Under the pieces are notes generated by a model, which did not search any database, was not told where the DNA came from, and saw only the letters and a list, made by a program, of their open reading frames with translations. From Roseiarcus sp963759955 (GTDB lineage: Bacteria > Pseudomonadota > Alphaproteobacteria > Rhizobiales > Beijerinckiaceae), in the NCBI GenBank assembly GCA_963759955.1, contig CAVXCA010000056.1:310001-374000 (forward strand): a stretch of 64,000 bases of DNA. Reading direction: 5' to 3'. This document shows positions 26,573 through 34,102 of this stretch, one piece after another. Position numbers and translations under genes: made by a program. Each line of letters begins with the position of its first letter. The stretch's first letter is position 1.

Positions 26573-26625
26573 GGCCCAACGTGTCTTTCCTCGGTTGCTC
26601 GTTGCGTTTTGCCAACGCAACCCGG

Positions 26626-27582
26626 TTAGTGGACGAACGCTCCCTCGAGCGGGTCGCGGTCCAGCTCGATCGGCTCCTCGATTTCCAGGGAGTAGCGGCC
26701 TTCGCCCTGGCCGAGTGTGCACCAGAACATTTCGCGCCCGCCGCATTCGAGCCGAACGCGCCCCATGCCGGCGCCATGCAGGCTCAACACCTGCCCGACG
26801 GCGAGATCGGCGATGTCGCCCAACGTCATCTCCAACTCGTCCAGCACTGCCGTGACCGCGATGCGCGTCTTCGTCACGCCGTTTTCCATTTGTCGCGTCC
26901 AGCGCGGGTCGGAGGCCGGCGTTTCGCTTTCCGGATCGAAGGAAAGATTCTTGCGTATCGGCGCGAGCAGTGTCTGCGGCATGAGAATCGTGAGGACGAT
27001 GGGGCCCCCCGACGTTTCGACGGTCAATCTCCCGGCGACCGCCGGCATGTCCCGGCGTCCAAGCGCGTAAACGTCGACAAGCGTCTCCAGACGTTCGAAC
27101 GCCAAACCGAGGCTCGCGACCTGAGCGAATCCCTTGTCCAGCGCCTTTCCCAGGCGCCGCGCCAGCTCGGCCACAAGGCGCGACTCGATGCTGGTGAGCG
27201 AACGATTCGGCCGCGACGGCGCGGCCGGCGCGCCCTCCGGCGTCGCGTCGCCGCCAAAGACCGCAGTGACGACCGTGTCGACGATGCGCCGATCGAAAAT
27301 CAGCAGCAGGCGCGCGTCGAGTTGCTCAGAGTGCAGCACCGCCGCGGTCAGCCCTTCGCAGCCGCCGATGAATTCGAAAAGCCTGGTCGGCCTCATCTCG
27401 TCGATCGTTCCGGACGAATGCGCCTTGAAGAGGGGGGAAACCGCCTCCGGCGCGTTCAAAGCGAATTGTTCGAGGGCAAAGCCGAGCCCAGGCGATTTCT
27501 CGATCGAAAGACCGTGATGCTCGGGCTGCTGCATGTGCAGCCAAGACGACGTCGCCGCGCTATCGCGTTCTTCGAGCGCCAT
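26626..27582 (-). CDS. fliM: Flagellar motor switch protein FliM (divergent rhizobial type)
   Basis: A 318-residue protein. The end contains LEMTLGDIADLAVGQVLSL and VRLECGGREMFWCTLGQGEG, a SPOA domain as in FliM. The middle domain (residues about 60-190) is the CheC-like part, with LLLIFDRRIVDTVVTAVFGG. The N-terminal CheY-P-binding helix of enteric FliM is not recognisable, as often in rhizobia. The position motA-fliM-fliN-fliG supports the call. Confidence 0.85.
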   Translation of the reverse strand: MALEERDSAATSSWLHMQQPEHHGLSIEKSPGLGFALEQFALNAPEAVSPLFKAHSSGTIDEMRPTRLFEFIGGCEGLTAAVLHSEQLDARLLLIFDRRIVDTVVTAVFGGDATPEGAPAAPSRPNRSLTSIESRLVAELARRLGKALDKGFAQVASLGLAFERLETLVDVYALGRRDMPAVAGRLTVETSGGPIVLTILMPQTLLAPIRKNLSFDPESETPASDPRWTRQMENGVTKTRIAVTAVLDELEMTLGDIADLAVGQVLSLHGAGMGRVRLECGGREMFWCTLGQGEGRYSLEIEEPIELDRDPLEGAFVH

Positions 27583-27585
27583 GGG

Positions 27586-28476
27586 CTAGGCCGCTTCCTT
27601 GATCGCCGCGTCGGGAGCGGGGGGCGGACCGGCGATGGTTTCGTTCTCGACGGTGTCGATCGTCGGGCGCTCTTTCGAGGGGATGGTCTTGCGTCCGAAC
27701 TCGACCGCCACCTGTGGCATCGCGCCGTTCATGAAAGCCAGAAGGCTCTGCTTGACCAGGGTGAAGAGGCGAAGCTGCTTTTGGCGAACCGTCTTGATTT
27801 TCAACGCGACCGGGCCGACGACGGCGTAAGAGAGAAAGATGCCGGAAAACGTGCCTACGAGCGCGGCGCCGATCAGTCCGCCAAGAACGTCCGGCGATTG
27901 ATCCAGCGCGCCCATCGCGTGGACGATGCCGAGCACGGCCGCGACGATGCCGAGCGCGGGGAGGCCGTCGGCGACCGCCTGGAGCGCGTGAACCGGCTTA
28001 TAGCGATCGTTGGCGAGCGTCTCGATCTCTTCGTCCATCAAGGCTTCGATTTCATGCGTCTTGGCGTTGCCGATGATGATGAGTCGACCGTAGTCGCAAA
28101 TGAAGGTGAGAAGGTCGCCATTGGCGAGCAGGCGCGGAAACCCCTTGAAGATTTCGGACTCCGCGGGATTATCGAAATGCCCTTCGACCTCGCCGCGGGA
28201 CTTGCCGCGCAATTCGCGCATGAGCGCGTGCATCGCGCTCAGGACGTCGAGGAAGTCGCGTGGCTTGGGCACTTTGTCGGTCACCGCCTCGACGACGGCC
28301 GTGCCGCAATCCTTGATGGTCGCAAACGGGTTGGCGACGATGAAAATGCCGAGCGCGGCGCCGCAGATGATGAGGAATTCGAACGGCTGCACCAGCACTT
28401 CGAGGTGGCCGCCGAGCGCCCCGTAGCCGCCGAGAATGCTGCCTACGGCGATAATCAGTCCGATAACGAAATTCAC
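27586..28476 (-). CDS. motA: Stator protein MotA
   Basis: A 296-residue membrane protein with four membrane segments: residues 2-20, 33-50, and a pair at about 170-220. The proton-channel proline sits in VADGLPALGIVAAVLGIVHA. The cytoplasmic loop MHALMRELRGKSRGEVEGHF holds charged residues that meet FliG. It is the first gene of the large minus-strand flagellar run, with a 150-bp divergent region towards flgF. Confidence 0.93.
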   Translation of the reverse strand: MNFVIGLIIAVGSILGGYGALGGHLEVLVQPFEFLIICGAALGIFIVANPFATIKDCGTAVVEAVTDKVPKPRDFLDVLSAMHALMRELRGKSRGEVEGHFDNPAESEIFKGFPRLLANGDLLTFICDYGRLIIIGNAKTHEIEALMDEEIETLANDRYKPVHALQAVADGLPALGIVAAVLGIVHAMGALDQSPDVLGGLIGAALVGTFSGIFLSYAVVGPVALKIKTVRQKQLRLFTLVKQSLLAFMNGAMPQVAVEFGRKTIPSKERPTIDTVENETIAGPPPAPDAAIKEAA

Positions 28477-28632
28477 TGCGCTCTCCAGTCGCCCGGCCGC
28501 CTGGACCGTGCAGCCGGAAACTTACGCCAGGCTGTTTTTCCGAGGTCAGCTTCATGCAAGGCGTAGGGTTAATGTTCATCGGCGGGCCGGCGACGATGCG
28601 GCGTGCGGCGTGCGGCGGTTGCGGGTCTCGGC

Positions 28633-29358
28633 ATGCAGAATGGTCTTTACGTCTCCCTATCGGCGCAGGTTGCTCTGGAACGGCGGTTGGAGACGATCGC
28701 CAACAACGTCGCGAACATGAACACGGTCGGCTATCGCGCGGAAGGCGTGTCCTTCGCGACCGAAGTCGCCAACGCCGGCGGCAACCGCATCGACTATGTT
28801 TCCGGCGGATCGCCGTTCATATCCCGACAGACCGGCGCCATGATCAAGACCGGGAATCCGCTCGACGTCGCCGTGCAGGGCCAGGGCTGGTTTGCGATCA
28901 ACACCGCCGACGGCGTCGCCTACACCCGCGACGGCCGCATGCGCATTTCTGCGACCGGCGCCCTCGAGACGCTGAACGGCAACGGCGTTCTCGATGCGGG
29001 CGGCGCGCCGATCTTGCTAAATCCGGCGGCCGGCCCGCCGACGATTGCCGGCGACGGCATGATCGCTCAAGACGGCAAACAAATCGGCGCGGTCGGTCTC
29101 TTCGCGATCGACGACGACGCCAAACTGACGCGCGCCGAAAATTCCGGAGTCATTCCCGACAAGCCGGCGACGCCGATTCTCGACTTCACGAAAAACGGCA
29201 TCGTTCAGGGGTTTGTTGAAGGCGCCAACGTCAATCCGATCGAGGAAATGACGAAACTGATCACGGTGACGAGGACGTTTGACGGCGTCAACCAGCAAGT
29301 GACCCAAACAGAATCGTCGCTGCAGGACGCCATCAAGACGCTCGGCGCTTCCGGCTAG
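28633..29358 (+). CDS. flgF: Proximal rod protein FlgF
   Basis: A 241-residue axial protein starting MQNGLYVSLSAQVALERRLE with IANNVANMNTVGYRAEGVSF next. The core PLDVAVQGQGWFAINTADGV lies near residue 80, and the end is EEMTKLITVTRTFDGVNQQV. I prefer the ATG at 28633 over one ten codons upstream because family members start here. It is divergent from motA and followed by fliI. Confidence 0.9.
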   Translation: MQNGLYVSLSAQVALERRLETIANNVANMNTVGYRAEGVSFATEVANAGGNRIDYVSGGSPFISRQTGAMIKTGNPLDVAVQGQGWFAINTADGVAYTRDGRMRISATGALETLNGNGVLDAGGAPILLNPAAGPPTIAGDGMIAQDGKQIGAVGLFAIDDDAKLTRAENSGVIPDKPATPILDFTKNGIVQGFVEGANVNPIEEMTKLITVTRTFDGVNQQVTQTESSLQDAIKTLGASG

Positions 29359-29396
29359 GCCATGCGTGCAACCAAAATCGACATTGAGCTCGGCGC

Positions 29397-30791
29397 ATGA
29401 GCGAGGACAGCGAACCCACCCTCCGGAGCCCCAACGCGCTCGAGCGACTGGAGAGCAAATTGGCCTGGGGCGCCAAGGCGTTGCCGCGAACTAGCGTCAG
29501 CGGCGTCGTGACGGAAATCGCAATGTCGCACTATCGAGTGGCCGGGCTGTCACGCTTTCTCAGACTCGGAGAATGCGTCAGCGTCGACGTCGGCGATCGC
29601 GTCCAACTCGGCGAGGTCGTCAGAATCGAAGACGCCGCCGTTACACTGAAGCCGTTCGATTCGCGATGCGACGCCGCCATCGGCGCGCGCGCCTATCGGG
29701 CCGAGATGCTTTCGCTCACGCCGCATCCCGATTGGAAAGGTCGCGTGATCGATGCCCTCGGACGCCCGATCGACGGCGCCGGGGAACTCACGCCGGGAGA
29801 GCGCGCGATGCCGCTCGACGGCGAGCCGCCGCCCGCTCTGCAACGCTCGCGCGTCAAGAAACCGATCAAGTCGGGAATTCGCGTGATCGACTTTTTCACG
29901 CCGCTTTGCGCCGGCCAGCGCATCGGCGTTTTTGCCGGTTCGGGAGTCGGCAAATCGACGCTGCTCTCGATGCTTGCGCGCGCGCCCGATTTCGACACGG
30001 TGGTGATAGCGCTCGTCGGCGAGCGCGGCCGCGAAGTGCGCGAATTCCTCGACGACACGCTCGCCGCGAACCGGCATACCGCGATCGCCGTAGTCTCCAC
30101 CGGCGACGAGAGCCCGATGATGCGGCGCTTGGCGCCCAGGACCGCGATGGCGGTGGCCGAATATTTCCGCGATCGCGGCGACTCTGTGCTGTTGATCGTC
30201 GATTCGGTGACGCGCTTTGCTCACGCCGCGCGCGACGTCGCGTTAGCCGCCGGCGAGCCCGCGGTCGCGCGCGGCTATGCGCCGAGCGTGTTCAGCGATC
30301 TGCCGCGATTGCTGGAGCGCGCCGGCCCCGGCGTCGAGGGCACCGGGTCGATCACCGGCGTGTTTTCGGTTCTGGTGGACGGCGACGACCACAACGACCC
30401 GGTTGCGGACAGCATCCGCGGGACGCTCGACGGCCACATCGTGCTCGATCGCGCAATCGCCGATCAAGGGCGTTTTCCCGCGGTCAATATCCTCTCTTCG
30501 GTTTCCCGCCTCGCCCATCCGAGTTGGACGCCCGAGCAAAGCAAGCTGGTGTCGAAACTGCGCTCGCTTATCGCCCGCTACGAGGAAACGCGGGATCTTC
30601 GCCTCATGGGCGGCTTCACGCCCGGCGCCGACCCACTGCTCGATCAAGCGGTCAAATCCGTGCCGCGCATATACGAAGCGATGACCCAGACGCTGTCCTC
30701 GCCGCCCTGCCAGGATCCGTTCATCGAACTCGCCGCGGCCCTCCGAAGCGACGCCAAGCCCGGCGATCCGGCCGGTCAGTTGGTCGGCTGA
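29397..30791 (+). CDS. fliI: Flagellar export ATPase FliI
   Basis: A 464-residue F1-beta-like ATPase. Walker A GSGVGKST is at residues 181-188; GERGREVREFLDDTL and the Walker B region DSVLLIVDSVTRFAHAARD follow. The PSVFSDLPRLLERAGPG stretch is typical of the FliI/SctN group. It runs with FliH (38097-38891) and FliJ (8300-8698), both encoded elsewhere in the locus. The ATG lies 38 bases after flgF. Confidence 0.94.
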   Translation: MSEDSEPTLRSPNALERLESKLAWGAKALPRTSVSGVVTEIAMSHYRVAGLSRFLRLGECVSVDVGDRVQLGEVVRIEDAAVTLKPFDSRCDAAIGARAYRAEMLSLTPHPDWKGRVIDALGRPIDGAGELTPGERAMPLDGEPPPALQRSRVKKPIKSGIRVIDFFTPLCAGQRIGVFAGSGVGKSTLLSMLARAPDFDTVVIALVGERGREVREFLDDTLAANRHTAIAVVSTGDESPMMRRLAPRTAMAVAEYFRDRGDSVLLIVDSVTRFAHAARDVALAAGEPAVARGYAPSVFSDLPRLLERAGPGVEGTGSITGVFSVLVDGDDHNDPVADSIRGTLDGHIVLDRAIADQGRFPAVNILSSVSRLAHPSWTPEQSKLVSKLRSLIARYEETRDLRLMGGFTPGADPLLDQAVKSVPRIYEAMTQTLSSPPCQDPFIELAAALRSDAKPGDPAGQLVG

Positions 30792-30895
30792 CGCCGGCTT
30801 GCCCGGGTTTACGAAAGCAGATCGCATGAAGTTGTTCGATTTGGCCGCCCTTCGCCGCAACATTTCCTACGCATCCAGAACTCCCACGGCGCGTC

Positions 30896-31474
30896 ATGAT
30901 GAAGACGATCGGCGATATCGCGCTCGTCGGCGCCGGCGTGGCGATGGCGGTCGGTTCGATCGTCTTCGCCGCCGCCATGCTCGGCCAAGGCGATCACCCA
31001 CCCCGAATTAACGGAATGCAATATCTCGCGATTTTCGCCAAGCCGCGAGGATCGGCGCAGCCGCGCCTCGCCCAATCGCCCGTCGTGGCGGCAACAGCCC
31101 CCCGGGTCGTCGGCGCCACTCTCGACATGACGCCGACCGGGGCGGTCGCCCGCGACGCGGTCGACATGGCGCCGACCGGTTCGATCCCCCGCGGCGCGGC
31201 CGGCGAATCGAACGCCCCGGAGACTTACCGGATCATTGCGATCGAACCGGACATGGCGTGGTTGAGCAACGGCGCGGAGATTCGGGTCGTCAGGCCCGGC
31301 GATGTCGCCCCGGGTCTCGGACGCATCGCGTCGATTATGCAACGTGACGGGCGCTGGGCGCTGATCGGCGAATCAGGCGCCACGCTGCTGACGAGCGACA
31401 AGCCGGACCCGCAAGAAGCCGGTAAAGGGGACGGGCCGTTCGCGCGAAGGATGATATTCGGCGTCGGTAATTGA
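30896..31474 (+). CDS. Membrane-anchored flagellar-locus protein of unknown function
   Basis: A 192-residue protein with one N-terminal hydrophobic segment (IGDIALVGAGVAMAVGSIVF, residues 4-23). A Pro/Ala/Thr-rich linker follows to about residue 108, including two copies of a DMxPTGxxxRxA-like unit. The C-terminal domain YRIIAIEPDMAWLSNGAEIR with VRPGDVAPGLGRIASIMQRD has the pattern of small periplasmic beta domains such as PilP/GspC-HR. It lies 100 bases after fliI on the same strand, the last gene of that set. I do not recognise a named family. Confidence 0.65.
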   Translation: MMKTIGDIALVGAGVAMAVGSIVFAAAMLGQGDHPPRINGMQYLAIFAKPRGSAQPRLAQSPVVAATAPRVVGATLDMTPTGAVARDAVDMAPTGSIPRGAAGESNAPETYRIIAIEPDMAWLSNGAEIRVVRPGDVAPGLGRIASIMQRDGRWALIGESGATLLTSDKPDPQEAGKGDGPFARRMIFGVGN

Positions 31475-31514
31475 CCTTGCCGACCGGCGCCCGCCGCCCG
31501 ATCCGCAGGCGCCG

Positions 31515-32006
31515 TTACGGCGTCCGGCGGCGCGCCGCAAGCGCTTTTTGCGCGCGGTCGACCAGCATATTCGCGATCGCCACGCGTCGGTTGGCGAGTT
31601 CGCGCGGCACATCGGGCCGACGGTCCGGATGGTTGTTCCACATGAATCGACGCCGCGCCCGGTTGAGCGCGTCATGCGTGAGCGCGCTCGTCAGAGCGAG
31701 TTCCGCGGCGATCGAATCGAGGTCGTCGCTCGGCGCGCTGGTCATTTTGATCGCGCCCGCAGCGTCTTGCGGCTCAGCGATCCAATCGAGCGCTTGATTC
31801 CAACGCTCGATCGGGTCGTATTCCCGGTTCCCTTCGGGCTCTATCGGCGGGGCGAGCGTCGCGAATGGATAGGCGATGGTTTTGTCGACCCGCCCGAATG
31901 GCGGCTCCGAATCCTCGGAACGCACAACCTCGTCCAACACTTGGCCGAAGGTGGAGTCGCTCCGCCGCCCCACGGATTGCGATCCGGCAAGGCCGCTTTT
32001 CAACAT
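31515..32006 (-). CDS. J-domain-like (HPD-motif) protein of unknown function
   Basis: A 163-residue soluble protein. The C-terminal 60 residues resemble helices II-III of a J domain: LALTSALTHDALNRARRRF, then WNNHPDR with the HPD tripeptide near residue 130, then a helix RVAIANMLVDRAQKALAARR. The N-terminal 95 residues are low in pattern and have no recognised domain. The glycine-rich and zinc-finger parts of DnaJ are absent. Its ATG overlaps the stop of the GGDEF gene (ATGTTGA), so both are translated together. It may stimulate DnaK on a specific client, but this is inferred. Confidence 0.6.
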   Translation of the reverse strand: MLKSGLAGSQSVGRRSDSTFGQVLDEVVRSEDSEPPFGRVDKTIAYPFATLAPPIEPEGNREYDPIERWNQALDWIAEPQDAAGAIKMTSAPSDDLDSIAAELALTSALTHDALNRARRRFMWNNHPDRRPDVPRELANRRVAIANMLVDRAQKALAARRRTP

Positions 32007-33034
32007 TCGACCTCTTGTTCGGTCTCGCCGGCGACGTCGACCAAAACGCGGTTCCTTCCGCTCGCTTTCGCTTCGTAGAGCTTGGCGTCGGCGCGCCGGA
32101 CCAAGTCCTCCGCGGACTCGCGGGGGTTCAATCGCGCAACGCCGAACGATACGGTAATGGCGCCGATGCGCTCGCCGCTCGCGGCGACGACCCATTGTTT
32201 GCTTTCGAGCTGCTTTCGAATCTGGGTGACTGTCGCGCTTGCGTCCGCGAGCCGGGTGTCCGGAAAGAGGATCGCAAACTCCTCGCCGCCGAATCGCGCC
32301 ACCTTGTCTTGGCTCTTGATGTTCGTCGTCAAGAGTTCGGCGAACAATTTCAGCACCATGTCGCCGGCGACATGGCCGAATTTGTCATTGATCTTCTTGA
32401 AATGATCGAGGTCTGCGAGCGCAATGCACAAGTCACCGCCGAAATCGCGGGCTTTTGTGACTTCCTCCGCCAGCGCGTTGTCGAAGAAGCGGCGATTGCC
32501 GAGCGCCGTCAACCCGTCGCGATTGCCTATTTCTTCGGCTTTGGTAAGGCTCGAGCGCAGGCGTATGATTTGGAATCGCGAGTGCTCGAGTTTTTCCGAT
32601 AGCACGTTCACCTTGTTTTGCATCGCGCGATTGTCGTTGATCAGCGTGAGCACGATCTCGTGGATCGCGTCATACGAATCGCTTCGTGAAAGTTTCCGAT
32701 CGGCGCCAGCCAAAGACTCTTGGAACTTGGCGCCCTCCGCAAAGTGATCTTGAATCAGCTTGAGAACGTGTGTGAGCGTCGCGTCGACGCTCTGCTCAAA
32801 GTCAAGGCGCTTCTTTGCGGCGGCGCGATCGACACTCTGATCGGACTGTGGGCCTCGCGCCAATGCCGCTGCGCCGACCGCAAGGCCGATCGTGCTGACG
32901 CATATCAAGCCGAGCACGTAAGCTTCAGCAAGGGCATCGGTTCGCGCTTGCGCGGCGCTGAGCGCGCTGAGGACGATAAAGGCAAGCGCGCCGCCCGCCT
33001 GAAACAACCGCTTGGCGTCGAACGCGAGGTTCAT
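32000..33034 (-). CDS. Membrane GGDEF protein, putative diguanylate cyclase
   Basis: A 344-residue protein. Two membrane segments lie at about residues 10-28 and 38-58. A helical linker to residue 170 contains a possible coiled coil (KVNVLSEKLEHSRFQIIRLR). The C-terminal GGDEF domain has RFGGEEF at 247-253, an intact catalytic signature, plus DLDHFKKINDKFGHVAGD. The product-inhibition RxxD site is replaced by KSQD (240-243), so feedback inhibition may be lost. I start at ATG 33034; the frame is open upstream but without features. It is coupled to the J-domain-like gene and lies between motility genes, hinting at c-di-GMP control of swimming. Confidence 0.85.
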   Translation of the reverse strand: MNLAFDAKRLFQAGGALAFIVLSALSAAQARTDALAEAYVLGLICVSTIGLAVGAAALARGPQSDQSVDRAAAKKRLDFEQSVDATLTHVLKLIQDHFAEGAKFQESLAGADRKLSRSDSYDAIHEIVLTLINDNRAMQNKVNVLSEKLEHSRFQIIRLRSSLTKAEEIGNRDGLTALGNRRFFDNALAEEVTKARDFGGDLCIALADLDHFKKINDKFGHVAGDMVLKLFAELLTTNIKSQDKVARFGGEEFAILFPDTRLADASATVTQIRKQLESKQWVVAASGERIGAITVSFGVARLNPRESAEDLVRRADAKLYEAKASGRNRVLVDVAGETEQEVEC

Positions 33035-33481
33035 TTCGCGCTCGCAACGAAACAATGCGACAGCCCGCGCATCTGCCCCGCGCGCCCAGTGGCGCGCGAG
33101 CGCGCGCCGCGGAGGGAGCCCGCAATCCCGCGGAAGGTCAATGCCGGCATGAGGACGCAACCCTTCGCTCTTGCGCTGAGGCGGCCATGATGGCCGCAAT
33201 GGCGAATCGCGTCGCGATTGCGCGCCGATGCGATTGAAACAATCCGATTCATTCGGACCGAAGAAAGCTGCCGCAAATTACTTACTTTTTTGTTATTCAA
33301 CGTTATCGTGATGTATGATTCGCGACCGAGCAGCGCGCTTTCGAACGTTCCAGCGAGGGGAGCGACGCGATTCTGTGCGCGACAATTTGCCGCGTCCTCC
33401 GGCGTCGCGGCGACGACCCCGAACGGTTCGACGCGCCCGGACGTCGAAACGCGCGGGCCGCGGCGGACGAGGGCGCGATTC
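33035..33481. other. Intergenic region upstream of the GGDEF gene
   Basis: 447 bases between the transglycosylase stop and the GGDEF start, both on the minus strand. A locally AT-rich part at about 33275-33325 (with a TTTTTT run) probably holds the GGDEF promoter. Open frames here have a skewed composition and no recognisable features. No RNA gene seen. Confidence 0.45.
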
Positions 33482-34102
33482 TCACTTGCAGAATTCGCGC
33501 GCATTCGGCGTCCACTGTCCCAAGCCGCTCGCGACCATGTTTCCGATGACCGTGCAGACATAGGTCTTCTGTGCTCTTGGATTGTCGGGGCCGGCGTTGT
33601 AACGCGCAACCGCGAGGGTCCAGTTGCCTTCTTGCGCTTTGAGTTCCTTCAAGTAGCTCGCAGCGTAATCGACATTATGGGCGGGATCGAACATTTCGCT
33701 GAGGGAACTGAAATGCGCGGCGTGCCAATGGTGATTGATCTGCATGCAGCCCACGTCGATGAGCTTGGCGCCCCGCGCGCGTTCCAGTGCGAACCTCGCC
33801 AAGGCCTCATTCAGACTGGCCGAATGAACGGCGCGCCCGTCGACGTTCATGTCATAGGGATTGAGTGCGCCTCTTTGGCCCGTTTCGGTGAGTCCGACGG
33901 AATAGAGAATGTTCAGGGGTATGCCGTTCTCGCGAGCGGCGCGCGCCATCTCATGTTCGCACAGCTCCGTCGTCGCGCCCCGCGCGATGGTGGCGCTACA
34001 CAAGCAGATCGCCAAAACTGCGGCGAGACGGCGACGGTTGCGCCGCGGCTTGACGGTTCCACCGGCCCGACGCGTTTTCGCGGCGAGAGGGCTGTTGCTC
34101 AT
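33482..34102 (-). CDS. Lytic transglycosylase (SLT domain), flagellum-associated
   Basis: A 206-residue exported enzyme. A positively charged start (KTRRAGGTVKPRRNRRR) is followed by a hydrophobic signal segment LAAVLAICLCSATIARGA. The SLT fold follows: ILYSVGLTETGQRG with the catalytic Glu, GCMQINHHWHAAHF, and YLKELKAQEGNWTLAVARYN with AGP. It would cut peptidoglycan so the rod can pass, replacing the muramidase domain missing from FlgJ. The ATG at 34102 overlaps the end of fliK by about 107 bases in another frame; no closer start keeps the signal peptide. Confidence 0.82.
   Translation of the reverse strand: MSNSPLAAKTRRAGGTVKPRRNRRRLAAVLAICLCSATIARGATTELCEHEMARAARENGIPLNILYSVGLTETGQRGALNPYDMNVDGRAVHSASLNEALARFALERARGAKLIDVGCMQINHHWHAAHFSSLSEMFDPAHNVDYAASYLKELKAQEGNWTLAVARYNAGPDNPRAQKTYVCTVIGNMVASGLGQWTPNAREFCK

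Noticed and set aside
33031..33609. 192-codon minus-strand frame upstream of the GGDEF gene
   Set aside because: Its composition is odd, it overlaps the transglycosylase end and an AT-rich promoter-like part, and it shows no motif.
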